This document shows positions 7,607-20,427 of a stretch of 64,000 nucleotides of DNA, in pieces. Every line of letters begins with the position of its first letter. Positions within the stretch are counted from its first letter, which is position 1. The notes under the pieces were generated by a model that was given only the letters and a program-made list of their open reading frames with translations, was not told where the DNA came from and did no database searches. The translations under genes were made by a program, and so were the position numbers. This DNA comes from Bryopsis sp. KO-2023 (Eukaryota > Chlorophyta > Ulvophyceae > Bryopsidales > Bryopsidaceae): assembly GCA_030272585.1 (NCBI GenBank), contig BSYQ01000008.1, positions 434,001-498,000 of the forward strand, written 5' to 3'.

Positions 7607-10600
7607 TTTTATGCCCGTTAAAGAAAATCCTTTGATTTGTTCGACGAAATGGTACTCGGCGAATTGGGACTAAATCTTGAAAAAGCCAAAATCCCTACGT
7701 AGAAAACCTGCATTTCCGCGAAATTACGCTGTCGTACGTGACATGGCTACGTAAATTAGAGCTACGTAGTTTTGCGCAACATCCCTATCGTCCAATTGTT
7801 TCGCAAGCACGTTTTACTTCATTTTACGCCCTTAATTCTTGACAAATCAGTCTTCCGCAACAACAATCGACGTGTCCTCCCATTGAGGCGCATTCCACAT
7901 TGCCTTCAGAACTCCAGAGTGTGTGCGATATTGGAAGATAGCTGAGAAGCGACCTGGTGGCGCAGCCGGCAAACCCGATGTCTAACGTTGCTCTGCGCCG
8001 CTGGTTAATCGTCGTCGCTGCTCTTCGCCTCCTATCAGGTGGCTGGCACTGATCCCTTGATGACTTTCGTTCCTTGTTTTTCCCAGCACAGTTTCTGCTG
8101 TTGGTATTTATCGAAAGGCTGATACTGTAGATCGTCGACTTTGGAATTTCCTTGTCTGGACGTACCGAACGAATTGTCTTTGTAACTCCGTTTTTTGATT
8201 GGACAGTTTACTTGGGACTATTCGACGTCGCGAAGTTTCGGGAGTACTTGTTCGACTTGAAGCCGGAGCTGGGTGGGTTGCATCATTTACAACGTTGTTT
8301 CAATCCTCCAAAGGCTTCGGTTGCCATTCATTGGCGAAACGCACCCCTCTTTCTAAACGCTTGATTGACGTGTTTTTTTTCCTCTAACTTTTGCTTTCTC
8401 GTCAGTTACCGACCTATATGGAAGAACATTCGCGACGTGGACGTTTTTGACGTGCGCCTTGTCCATTATTTGCTCGAGGAGCCCAGAAAATCCAGCCATA
8501 TATGGTGAGATAAATTCAATTTCTTTTGTTTGAATCTTAAACTCTGGGGAAAGTATTGGGGGTTTGGTCATGGAAAGCACTTAAATTGTAATATATTAAA
8601 AAAACAAAAAATTGTGAAATTGTTATGTTTGATGCGTGAAAGGAATGGCTTCTTTGCATTCCCCAAAAATGATTGAATTGAATGACTTAAATCATAGAAA
8701 ATATATATTAATTTCATTGAATTCAAAAAAAATTGGAAAAAAACACCTGAAGCAGATATGCAATATGATGCCTACAAAAAAAAAGGAAAAAAAAAAGAAG
8801 CATCTTTATAGAAAAATAAGAAAACAGTGTGGACCGGACTCTATCTTCTGTATTCATCTGAAAATTAGATAAAGCCAAGTGTGAGTTGAAAAAAGTGTTG
8901 CTTGGAATCAGAACTGTAGATTCTGTCTTATTGATGTGAAAAAGAAAGCAAGCCGTTACCTGGCAATAGAATTTTTTACGCGTTCGTTCTTTTTTGAAGT
9001 ACTGCAACAAATAGTGTGCCATGATTTGATGCATGCAAATTTTTCGCACACTCGAAAACCCCCTACTTGAATTAAAGAGGGTGATCTAGTTGCTGGTCAT
9101 ACGATTTCTTGGCAGCTTTCTGTAAGTCAGGAATTATAGCTAATGCTGTTGTGGGTTTTTGTGTTGGGTTGGAAGGTGCGACTCTAGTTTCATTTGTGAT
9201 TGCGTTGCTCCATTTTGGAACGGAGCTGCTACTTTTCAAGACGATTTCTTTGCAAAAAGCTCTGTCGCCCATGATAGTTGCAGGTAGGAAATGTATCCAC
9301 AACTGTGAGAAGCACCGTTCGAATCTGCTTGTTTTCCTCGCTAAATTCAACGACGGGATGGGAGCCTTTTAATCCTTTTCACCAGATCTTTCCCTTCTTG
9401 ATGTTGAATAGACCTGCAACAAAGTTATTTTTTTTGCTTCTTTGATTGGCATGTTAAATGCCTGATATTTCTCATATCTTTTTCCTTCCTTTCCAAATTT
9501 TTGCCCCCCAATTGTCAAAATATCGAATCCACTGTGTTGTGGTCAAATCGAAATCACCTGCTTTGTACGATTACAGAGGTATGTTTTTTTGGGGGGAGGG
9601 GGCAATTGTATCGGGAATCAGACTCTAGTTGTGAAAGCGTCTCCATGTCTGACTCCCTGTCAAAATGAGGGCTGTTCTTGGGAGGATTAATTGTTGATAA
9701 AAGGCAAAAACCAAGATATCAAAAGGTGTAGATTTCGATCGTTGGCGTTTCATCTGTGATGGAACTACTGAGGGGTTTCTTAAGGAAGATGATTTGTTTG
9801 GGAATTTTTTTTTAGGGTTGTCGACTTTGTGGATGGGAGCTGGATGGAACTACTACACTCAACAGCCACAACGGTGTGATTTATATTTATTTGCATGCGC
9901 ATGATGATTTTTTGATTTTTTTTTGATTTCTTTATTTTTATTTTTTCCAACTTGGCAGTTTCTTTGGAAAATGGATCTGGGGAAAGAAATTATTGCCAGA
10001 TTTTTTTTTCCAGTTTTTTTACTGATGAATTCTGTTATCGTATTCCCCTAAGTGGAGCATTCTGTTATTTTATTTTATTTATTTTATTTTGTTATTTTCA
10101 TTTTTTTTGTAGGATTAAGGATGATTAAGTGGCATGATTATGGCTTGTTGCATTTTTCACTTCCGAGACTTGTGTAAACCAGAAAGGAAGAGAGAAAAAA
10201 AAATCTTGACATGGGCAATTAAGTATGATGAATTTTGTTGGTTGGTTGTAAAGGAGGATATTGTCGACGTATTTTTTGGGTGATAAGTTTGATTCTCCCT
10301 GTTTCTTCTTGGAAGGCGAGGTTGTTTTACATGGTTTCATCATGGGTTTTGCGATTGTTTTGGATTTTCTTTTTGTTTTTGTAAGGCTTTCGTTTGCATT
10401 TGTCAGTGTAGGAGTCATATCTATACATAATATGACCTGTATGTTTTCAAATGTTCAAGAAACTGTGTTGTACGAGTTTTAAGGATTCCCTCCCCCCCAA
10501 AAAATAATAAATAATGAAAATGTATATACACAGATACAATACAGGCTGTTGAGGAAAAAGAAAAACTAAACAAAATACATCTTTTTAATATGTACGGGGA

Positions 10601-11396
10601 AGTTTCGGAAGACAACGATTGGATGATTGCAATCTAAAGTTGCATATGAAAAGGCTGCACTTCGATTTGGAGTATGAGTTTTCGTTATGTATGTAGAACA
10701 CCGGTGTTGTATGTTGTATGTTCTACATACATAACACCGGTGTTGTATCGCTGGTGTCGGACCATTAAAAAATGCAACACATAATTTTAGCACCTCTGGT
10801 ACTATTTTGGGAATTTACAAAACCTTAGAAAAGCCAAATAACAAACTGTGTTCACCCCTGCTCGTGATCCAATCACCACACTAATGTCACTCTCTTGTCA
10901 CAAAAAAGAGTGACGTGCACACTAAAGAGTGACGTGCAAACTTATTCCTCACTTCACATCGCCACCTTATTTTATACTAGCCCCTATCCCCCTATTCACA
11001 GTATGCTAAAAAGTGAACAGTGTAGTCTGGCACTTTCTCACCCTCTGTAAAAAGACTTGGCAGATGCAAACCCCATCCCCGAAAAGTTGAAAAGTGAATA
11101 TCAGTCTGTGCTGCACACATTTTTCCAACTAAAAGTTACATCGCCCAACCAGGGCTATGGCAAATCTGTCAGTTCTCTCCCCCATCCTTCCCCCCCCCAA
11201 AAAAATCACCCGTTTTCCACAGTATTTCGAAACTTATTCCAGACGAACATTCCCCAGCGACCTTGCAACCTTGATTCCAACACCCCAGAAAACCCCCCAA
11301 CCAGTACCAAATTAGAGATTGAATAAAAAAAATGACCAAAAAAAAGCATACCCAGCCTCCTTTTCAAAAACTATGCCATCGACGTTCGGGAAATGG
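7607..11396. other. Long AT-rich spacer
   Basis: I see no supported gene. Observations: a 7-bp inverted repeat GGCGCAG/CTGCGCC near 7958-8000; T/A-homopolymer-rich DNA from 8580 on; a hairpin at 10684-10735 (separate entry); two copies of AAGAGTGACGTGC (about 10906 and 10924) carrying a TGACGT CRE-like core. The ORFs here are short and low-complexity. Confidence 0.5.
10684..10735. repeat. Perfect 16-bp inverted repeat (hairpin)
   Basis: Arms 10684-10699 (GTTATGTATGTAGAAC) and 10720-10735 are exact reverse complements with a 20-nt loop. An ACACCGGTGT palindrome follows the left arm and occurs again after the right arm. Confidence 0.9.
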
Positions 11397-12742
11397 TCAA
11401 ACAATGTCTATGAACTCCGCATCCATTTGGTGTCTTTCCCACCTTTGGTAAACTTTCCGAAGTACGACTATGGACATGATGAGAATTATTACCACCATCG
11501 AGATAACCAGGGCTTTTTCCTTTCCGACATTCTCCCCATGAGCATGCTGTGGACTCAGATCGCCGGTGGAAAACATCGTGTAAGTGGCGTAAAAAAATGC
11601 AAAGGCAGAAAAAGACAGAGCAGCAACGTTGAAATACAACGTCATGGAGGTGGAAGAAAATATCCGTTGTTTCGTCCACCTACACAAAAAGAGAAGCCGC
11701 CAACAAATTCATAACCAGGTAAAGGTAGTTGTGAAAGTTCCTTATTCCCAATATAAATGCCTGTGCTTTGTACGGCTCCAGCACATTGAGTGGAAAAATA
11801 CCATTTTTGTTTAATTTTTTTTTCCTAAGCTTAGACAGTCTTTCATAAACTTTTCTCCAGACTCGTTTATTTTTAGATGTAGTTTTTCTCTGGAACTGGG
11901 ACTCTTCTTCGGGAATGCCAACAATATACATATTTAAATTTTTTAAAATCTTAAATATATATAATTTTTAGGAATCTTAGGAATCTGCAATTTCTTAACA
12001 ATAGATACATATCTATATTTTTATTTCAGTTTCATCCCAAAAGCAGGGTCGTTTTTGGCGTCTAGTGAATACCTCCAATGTAGCTTCACCCTGAATTTCT
12101 TCCCACACTCTGGACATCTATCCGCCTCATCGCTGATGTGGTCGCTTTCGTGCTGCTTCCTCTTGGCAATGTGTTGCTCCAAGCAAAGGGGATGGCACAA
12201 CAGCGAATCATATTTCTTGTAACAATCACCTACATAGGAAAATAAATAAAAATAAATAATAATAATAATAATAATAACCAACTTCTTTTTCAACTTTTCT
12301 CTCTTGGCTGAAGTCCAACTATGCTGTAATTTGCAGGGGCCAGTCTGGAGCTGAAGAATTTCAACCGTATGCCAGTCAAGCGATTAAAATGAAAAATGAA
12401 ATGAGGTTGGTTTTCTGCTTGCCACATTCACACAAACAAACACAACAATGAACACTGAGGTTGGTTAGATTCATCCCTCAAAAACCCAAGTGATCACTGC
12501 CAGTACTTAAAGATGAATCCATCTCTGGTGGAATAACAGTGTCATGTATGCATCGACACCCCTCGATATTACTAGACCAACACGTAATCGGCGATAAGAA
12601 AAGCAAACAGAGTTGCGTTCCACCTTGGTGACCTTCGACTCTGTTCGTAAAAGGGGGCGAGGGGAGGTCAGTACCTACAAGGGTCAACCAGTTTGGTTAC
12701 GTCGTCCACCCCCGAGCAGAATCTACAGCGTTCCGTCACCAT
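11397..12742 (-). CDS. Membrane-associated RING-CH (MARCH-type) E3 ubiquitin ligase
   Basis: Three exons: 12742-12679, 12229-12073, 11679-11397 (167 aa). Donors are GTAGGT and GTATTC, acceptors TATGTAG and TGTGTAG; phases 1 and 2 match. The protein starts MVTERCRFC. The first intron splits the Cys22 codon. The joined sequence gives a complete C4HC3 set: C6, C9, C22, C24, H34, C37, C60, C63, with the typical HPLCLEQ and CPECGKKF. Two transmembrane segments follow, about residues 86-108 and 125-146, and a tail YQRWERHQMD that matches the RW-type tail after TM2 in two-TM MARCH proteins. The likely role is ubiquitylation of membrane proteins in endosome, ER or plasma membrane. It is shorter than vertebrate MARCH2/3 and the C-to-H spacing is 9 rather than 7. 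It lies head to head with the SLC5 gene. Confidence 0.8.
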
Positions 12743-13225
12743 ATCGACACTGCGCGAGCCAAAAGACGTCTCGAGGAGATCCCCCTTCTCCGAGACAAAC
12801 TTCCTCCTCGAAAGTGAACGCTCCCCGCTGTTGGTTGATTTAACGTGTTTTGGAAGAGGTCGGTTGCGTTTTGCAAAGGGAGGAGAAAAAAGAGTGGTGA
12901 GTGTCAAAAGGAAGAGGAGAAACAAATCTGTGGAACAATCATTTGGATTTACGCTGCGTTTGTACTGATAAGACGGTTTACTAAAACAATTGCTGTCGCT
13001 ATGTCCGCCTCACCGAAATTCTTTGATGGAAATCAACTCCGCTCCTGCACAGTCGTCGACGACAGCCCCCCCTTCGACGAAAGCTCCGAAAGCTGTTTTT
13101 TTGTGGTGGTTTGTGAGGCCAGAGGAAGAAACGACCAATCTTTAAACAACGCCCGACAGCTGACCTCATCATCCCCCATTCCAAGCTCTACAGTTGAGAA
13201 GAGCCAATAACGACACAGCGACAAC
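12743..13225. promoter_or_regulatory. Shared intergenic promoter region of the RING-CH and SLC5 genes
   Basis: 483 bp separate the two divergent start codons. No TATA box stands out; there are several TCGA/CGAC-rich stretches. The bidirectional promoter is inferred from gene orientation only. Confidence 0.45.
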
Positions 13226-16200
13226 ATGGGACCTGGCGTCCTTTCGGCAGGAGACTATGTGATTGTCGCGATATCTTTGGTGGTGGTTTTCGGCATCGGC
13301 CTGTACTCGACTCTCCAAAAAAGGAAAGGGACCGAGTCTGTCGGGTTTTTCCTCGCTGGGAGGTCCATGCCATGGTGGATTGTCGCTGCATCCCTGTTTG
13401 CGTCGAACATTGGTCCGTTTTGAACAGCTCCAAATCGCACACTCTTCCATTCAAAATTCCTGACTACACACACACACACGTGCACGCAGCCTTCTATTTT
13501 TAGCCGGAAGGGAAAACTGAATTTGATGGATGTTTACAAGAAAGTCGGCATGGTGCATGATACATATAAGCTTGCTGGCTTAAAATTCATCGAAATTTCC
13601 CATGATATGTTACCTGTCCCCCATGCTGGATTCTATAGAAATCAAAATTCTAATCCTGGAGCAACATTTTCAACGGAAATTTCGAAGTAAATGTTAACAT
13701 TCGTTGTTAGCAGCCACACATTTGAAAGAAAATTCAAAATCTGAATCCTTGATATTAAAAAAAGTAATATTTTTTTCATTTATATGTTCGAATTTATGAA
13801 TTATTGGTTGTTTTTTCTTGGTTTTAGTTTTGATTTTGGATGTGTGAGAGGGATATGTATTGATACTTGTTCAGGGACTGAGCATTTTGTTGGGCAGGCT
13901 GGGGCAGCTGCTGCGGGAGGTATAGCAGTTGGACTGTATGGTAAGCACTCCCCCCCCCCTTTATTTATTTTTTAATAAGTAAAAAAAAGCACTCCCAACA
14001 CGCTTCCTCACCTGAAAATACGAAGTCTTTTGAATTTCGAAACTGTTGATCTGTTGAATTATTGATCGAGGAATGGGGATGTTTATTTTGCCAGAATGGA
14101 CTGCTGGGTATTTGCTGCTTGTGTTGGGTTGGGTTTTTGCCCCAGTATACCTGAAGTGCCAATTAACATCCATCCCGGAATATTTGGAGGGACGCTACAA
14201 TAAACATTGCCGGTACGTAGTTTCTGGACCTTTTCTTTGCAAAAAAATTTACATTTTTGATATCAGCAAAAGCACTGGATCTGTGCTATGGTTTCATAAA
14301 CCTCATTAAGCATTTTTTTAAAATGGAGTTTGACAATGGTAGTTTGCTACCGAGTGAACTCCGGTGTCTTTTACTTCAGGCCACTTTGCTCTTCCACTGA
14401 TTGTTTCTTTTTCAATATCTGTCCAGGTTCCTGTTCGTTGTGATTACCATGCTGGCATACATCTTGTCGAAAATCGGAGCGAGTTTGTATGCTGGAGCGA
14501 TTCTGGTCAAAGTGGTGACAGGATTGAACCTCTGGGCATCCGCCCCCATCATTATCGTTGCAACTGCCCTCTACACAGTGTCTGGAGGATTGACGGTGAA
14601 TACCCAACAGCTTGGCTCATTTGTTGACTAATCAGCCCCCCCCCCCCCCATGTTACGAAAGCACACACCTGGGGATTCGAATGTGATTTTTTGGTGTTTT
14701 TTACAGGCGGTCATGTTGACAGACACCGTCCAGATGGTGATTTTTGTCTTTGGAGGGCTTGTCGGCACTTTGGTTTCTCTGAAGCTGGTCGGAGGAGTGT
14801 CCGGCTTGTTTTCTATTTTCAGAAAGACTGACCTGGACTACATGACACATCTAATCCACCCTTTGAATGATCGAGATTTTCCATGGTAAGGGAGCAGAAT
14901 CCCGAAAACAGATAAGCCTAGGAGTGCTGCTTGGAACTTCAAAGAGATTTTTGTGGGCTGGTGGTTGCTTCAGCGATTGGCCCGTGTTCTTGGCATGTCG
15001 AAAAGAAGTGCTGTGGGTTGATTGTGTGACTATCCATACATGATGGGGGGAAATTAACCTGGTTGTGTTTTTGGACAGGCTTGGAATGCTGGTTGGCCAA
15101 CCGTTTAGTAGTCTGTGGTATTGGTGCATCGATCAAGAAATGGCTCAAAGAGTTTTGAGTGCAAAGAACTTGGACCATGCACAGATCGGGGCAGCAACGG
15201 CCGGCTTTTTTAAAATCCTACCCGTTTTTATCACAGGTAATGCCCTTGCCTCCTGGAAAACGCCCCTCCACTCCACATGCACAAATACCATCCTCCAGAT
15301 TTCATATTTCCGCATGTTGCATCTGTCTTGATCGTCTCTCTGTTTTTTTTTCCCTCAAAAAATATCCAGTGATCCCTGGCATGGTTGCCCGGGCTCTCTT
15401 CGAGCTGTGTGAATCTGATGGGTCGTTTCCGGAGTGGTGCGCTGACAAAACCCGGCCGTTGAGCGATGATAACGCTGCTAATGAGGCCTACCCTTTGCTG
15501 GTGGTGCGACAATTTCCGGTCGGGGTGAAAGGCATCATGGTGGCTTCTTTCCTGGCAGCCATGATGTCATCCCTTTCCTCGGTGTTCAATTCGGCTTCCA
15601 CCGTATTTACCTACGATGTGTACCAGCGATTCTGGTACCCTAATGGTAGGCAAACATTATCTGAAAATATATTAAAAAAACATTAAAATAAATAAATAAA
15701 TAATACTTTTATAAAATATAAGAAATATAAAATGTTTATCGGCTCCTCCTCGGTTGGTTTTTCATTGTTTCATTTTTTATTTTTTTTTCGTTTTTTTATT
15801 CTTTTCTGTGTCTTTCAACACAGCAATCAATACAGGCAATTTCTCGTAGAAATATCCCTCGAAAACTCAAGCCAAAAGCAAGAAATTCGGTGGCTAGTAA
15901 TACGATTTCCGCCTTTCTAACCTTTTAAAAATCAACCTCCAGGTGACGCCCCACCTCACAAGCTAGTTTTAGTGGGTCGAGGTACCACCGTTGCTTTAAC
16001 TCTCGTTACCTTCTTGTGGCTGCCCATGATCGACAACAGCAGCCGTGGTCTATACTTGGTGGCACAAAATGCCATGACTCATCTGGCACCTGCCCTGGTA
16101 TCCATATTCTTGTTGGCTCTGTTTTGGAGAAGGGCAAACGGAGAAGGGGCTTTTTCTGGTTTCGTGCTGGGATCTCTCCTCGGCATAATGAGGTGGATTT

Positions 16201-17500
16201 TCACGCTGGTGACTGAAACTGAGTGCGATGCCCTCGTGAAATCGGGGCCTCAGGGACAAATACAGGTGAGGAATGCTGTGTCGTATGGCTCATTTCCAAA
16301 AAAAGTGAAGTGACCTTTCAGAGTGGAGAATATTCCACCACTTTCGATCAGAAAGCGACATGGCGGCTTTCGTAGTGAATATATCCATGTGGGATTTGGT
16401 GACTGCTTCTTCATAACTGTTTTTTTGTCCCTGTGATATTGTATGGTTCATTTCGTGCATCGATCGTTGAGAAATGGCTGGGGTGCTGTTGCAGAAATTG
16501 ACGGCGTCCACTTGGTTGGCTTGCATGAATTTCAATCACTTCTCCATGATATTGCTGGCTTTCACCACAGTGGTGGTAATCATAGTCAGCCTGAAAACAG
16601 AGCCACCAAGCCAGAGCCAGCTGGAAGGTATGCACGCCTCTTTCCCAGTTTTCGATGCAGCTCAATAAATAGATTGGTCCATATCCTCACACATATCGCT
16701 GTGAGGATTTATAATACACATTGGGACAAAATATCAAACAGATGGGTTTATTGGTTTGAGGTTTTGACACCCCATGAATTCATCGACAATTAATCTATTG
16801 CGGAATAGTTCGTTTCAAAACGCGTGCAGTTGATATGCTTTCTATTGCAAATCTGAAACTTGAATTCAGCTTCATTTTTTTTTTTTCTCGTTTTTTTTTT
16901 CAGGACGAATGTTTGGGAATCTTGGCAGTCGAAAGAAAGGATACACGCAACCAGCATCGAATTCCCCCCGGACCTCAGATGCAGAACAAACCAACCCAAC
17001 CCCATACAACCCATTTGCTGACACAGCAAAAGTTGAGGGGAATCGTCACCACGAAGATCAGGAGTGAGTTTTGCCTTTCGTTTTTGGTTGCATTTTCAAA
17101 TGACCTCAACGCTTCAGATATATTTCTGGGTTGCCTTCGTTTTTCTCAAATAGCGTGCTGGGAAGGCCATTTTAAACAAAACCTATTGCTCAGCTCAACG
17201 ATGAAAAGTATATAATGTGAAACTGAGCCATTCAGGGTTTCATTTGAAAATGGGAGATGCGTATGCTGAGTGGGTGGCTGTGTTTTGTAAATCCTATGTC
17301 ACATTTTTTTGGGGGGGTGCAACAGGAAGGAGTCACCCTCATTTGGTGTTGCTGGGGTGGAATCGACAGAGCCTCAGGACGTTGATCTTACTGATCTTAG
17401 GCCGTTCACTTGGATAGAGAAATACGGAAAAACTGTAGCAAATTGCCTGGCTGTGGCATTATTTTTGTCCATGACTGTTTTGATCACTATTTTTCATTAG
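13226..17500 (+). CDS. SLC5/SGLT-family sodium-solute cotransporter
   Basis: Eleven exons: 13226-13412, 13875-13940, 14095-14212, 14427-14595, 14707-14885, 15079-15236, 15370-15645, 15943-16265, 16495-16627, 16904-17063, 17326-17500. All junctions are GT-AG, phases agree, and the sum is 1944 nt (647 aa), the usual SGLT length. Recognised stretches are the N-terminal AGRSMPWWIVAASLFASNIG followed by the EHFVG motif, GLTAVMLTDTVQM, PFSSLWYWCIDQEMAQR, the MMSSLSSVFNSASTVFT helix (sodium-site region) and VSIFLLALFWRRANGEGA. It ends in a hydrophobic helix just before the stop, giving the 14-helix topology. The likely activity is plasma-membrane Na+-coupled uptake of a sugar, inositol or similar solute; the substrate cannot be assigned. 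The exon 9 acceptor (16494) is the least certain boundary. Confidence 0.92.
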
Positions 17501-18360
17501 ATTTTTCTTGTACTAGGGAGGAAAAGGGTGGGGTTACTGTTTGACATATTATTTTCCTTATTGTGGAGGGGGGAGCACAAGAATAGTAGCATGAAGCGTT
17601 TTTGTGAAGGGTATTGTCTGACTTGTGGTTATTTATGGGGGGGAGGGGGGAGTGATCATTCATGCTTATTGTACAGGATTTGTAAATTGTGTTTATTTGG
17701 CAGTCAGCCCCGATCGACACTGAATACACTGCCAAACATCCCCAACTCAAGCCTGAACTCACTGAGGCTCAAACCCAGGAAGGGCTCCCTTCAAAATTTT
17801 CCTTGGCCACACTTTCTGTCTCTGAGATGATCACTGAGCTCAACAACAAAAAAAACACTTCCCCCACCAGACTTGCGATTTTCTTGTAAGAAGGCGCTTC
17901 ATCCTAAACACCCGAAAATGGCAACCCAATCAATATACTTGCAAGTGAGCTCTATAGAGTTGCCGTTGCACTGCTTGTCGAATCGATTTTATCAATTGGG
18001 ACTTCCAAACCACGGGCGTTTCATTACGTAATGAAACGCCCGTGTATACACAAGTCTGCACTTATTGACAAGGACAATAGCGTTGGAATTTTGCCTTTCA
18101 CCAAGCAAAGAGGACAGATTGGTCGGACAAGGTCCAAGCAAAAGTCGCTGCAGATCTCAATGGCGCCGGTTTCTGATGGAAAAGACCCGAAGCATGCGAC
18201 CCCATAAATTGACCCGACGCCAACCTCAAACAAACAAATGTTAACACTCTTTGCGATCTTCACTAGTGTTTAGGACCGTCGATTGTCAGTTAGGCTCAGA
18301 TACTGCTTTTGTGCACGTTGCCAGTTTTATTCTCCGTTTCATTCTGCAGTTGTCTTCCTA
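17501..18360. other. Spacer between SLC5 and PAN-domain genes
   Basis: It contains the 3' UTR of the transporter, a G-run at 17639-17650, and the 34-bp palindrome at 18011-18044, about 320 bp before the next start codon. No AATAAA was evident close to the stop. Confidence 0.5.
18011..18044. repeat. Perfect 34-bp palindrome
   Basis: Left half CACGGGCGTTTCATTAC, right half its exact reverse complement, with no spacer. It lies between the SLC5 and PAN genes, upstream of the latter. Confidence 0.95.
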
Positions 18361-20427
18361 ATGCGTTTCGTAGCTTTGCTCAGTGTCGTGTGCGTTACTC
18401 TCGTGGCGATGGCTCAGTCCCGCTGCGTAAGAACAGGTGACGATCAAGATCGTCCCAGTGGCGGCGGCGGCGGCTCCATCCCCAAACCAAGTCACATGCC
18501 TTTCGAACTCTTGCGCTTGAATTGTAAAACCCGGGCCGTTGCGTGATTGTGTGGGTCGATTCCTCTCAGAACGTTTTCCGCACCGTAGCGTATGGTTCTG
18601 GAAACGATTGAGCTACTGTCCAGACGCCAATTGGCGGATTCGCTTGCGAAGAGGACGTTACGATTGGAGTGGCTGGATTTCAATTTGTGTGTGTTTTCAA
18701 ATAAAGTGGGCTTCCTTGAGAACTTTGACCCAAGGCGATGGTGGGGAGTGTGGGAACTTTTGGGGGGGGGGGCGTGGTGATCAGAATATACAAATAATAT
18801 TGGTTTGCACACAAAAGAACGGTCTGAAACAGATGTTGGTTTTGGTGTAAGGTCGAAGATTGGCAGCGGGACCGGCACTCACTCTGGAACCAGCTGAAAC
18901 GGAGCCCGCAGATGATTCTGGTGAGCGTCGACCTTCTGATCGTTATTCCCAGGACGGACCCAAAAGACTTATTTATGGTGTAAAGAGTAAAAAAAACCTG
19001 TTTGCTTTAAAAAAATGGATGTGATCTGCTGAGATCATGCGATCATGTGATCTGCTGAGATCAGTGATTTGTGGGGTTATTTTTTCTATAAATTCTGCTT
19101 TCTTTGTTGCAGGTTGTGTTGTGGAGCACGGTATTGACTACAAGAATGACACCCCACTCAATGATGGATACACAACCATTGTCAGTTCTCCAGAGGAGTG
19201 TTGCGAAATATGCATGAACTTTCCAGGCAAGGATTGATTTCATCTTGATTGAAATATTTCCTGTTTTCTTCATACGTTTGACTTTCATAAGAAAAGGCAT
19301 GCCGAGACTGTTTGTTCACTGACACCTTCGTTTTGGATTGGAGCTAATTGACTAAGGAAATGTACATATAAACACACTCATCCGCACTTTTTATTTTGCT
19401 GTTTGAACGAATTCGTGATTGGATCCATGCAATTCCTTGTTTTTTTTCGCTGCAGGTTGCGAAAGATGGGTAATGATTATGACCAAAACGAAATATCACA
19501 GGAAGGGCGAGTGTTGGCTGAAGGATGCCAATGTTAAGAGAGCGAGATGCATCGTTTGCGCTGGCGGCGTCAATCCAAAACGTAAAAGAAAGTCATACGA
19601 CGAAATGCACAAAATGTTTGAATAAAATACGCATAAAATATAAATCTGTAACGTTTTTGCCGTGGATCTGGATCTTCATAATCAATTTTGATAACTTGAT
19701 GTTCACATGTTGGAACAGCGATTCCAAAGGAGGGGTGCGTCAATTTTCCTGGAGTGGATTTTACTGGCGACAATATTCACAAACGGCCAAGGCGTACTCG
19801 CTCCGACGATCACTGTTGCGATTTGTGCCAAAAAAACAAATGTGAGTTTCAACTCGAAATTTTACACCTCCTGAGAATTCATTTTCCTATGGATTGTGCA
19901 TGGAAATTTTATCGCAGAACAGATCCACTCAAAAAATCAACAGTAGATGAGCAAAACTTATGATTTTTTTGCCTGCAGGCTGTAAGGCATGGACTCGTGA
20001 GAAAACGGGGGCGTGCTGGCTGAAAAATGCGCACGACATGATCGGCATCTGCACAAATTGCACTGGCAGTGGAATCATCAAATCCAGGCGTGAGTAGAGC
20101 AGTGTTGCTTTGGGGTTTTTAGGTCCCTAAAAATTTATTCACAAGATTTATTGAGCCTTAATGAGAACTTCTACTCAATCAACAGTTGTGCTGGCCTACT
20201 CTTCTTTGTTGTTTTACAGTACCCACCGAACTGCAGATTTATTTGTTATTTTTTTGCTCTCTTAGTGTTTTTTAATTTTAATTTTTTTTTGTGCAGAATC
20301 CGTGTCGGACATGGTGAATCTGCAGGAAGTGTTGGGTCACTCAGAAGATCCCGAAATCAACGCCACGCTCAAGCCAGTAGTCGAAACCTTTTTGACTGCA
20401 GCTGAGGCTCTGAAGCACGGGCACTGA
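18361..20427 (+). CDS. Secreted protein with two apple/PAN-like domains
   Basis: Six exons: 18361-18436, 19113-19226, 19456-19581, 19719-19841, 19979-20089, 20297-20427 (226 aa). All five introns are phase 1. The second intron uses a GC donor (CAG/GCAAGG); the others are GT-AG. Residues 1-19 are a clear signal peptide (MRFVALLSVVCVTLVAMAQ). Exons 2+3 and 4+5 each encode one PAN-like module with the pattern EECCEICMNFPGCERWV...GECWLKDAN and HCCDLCQKNKCCKAW...GACWLKNAH, ending in a CxxC pair (CIVC, CTNC). The last exon is a short helical C-terminus. PAN/apple modules bind proteins or glycans, so a secreted adhesin or innate-immunity-type role is possible, but nothing here identifies the ligand. 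Domain identity rests on cysteine spacing and the C-W-LK motif. Confidence 0.8.

Noticed and set aside
11680..11931. Minus-strand ORF with a hydrophobic C-terminus, at first taken as an exon of the RING-CH gene
   Set aside because: Its frame does not join the TM exon in any splice arrangement, while exon 2 joins that exon directly in phase 2; it lies in the intron.
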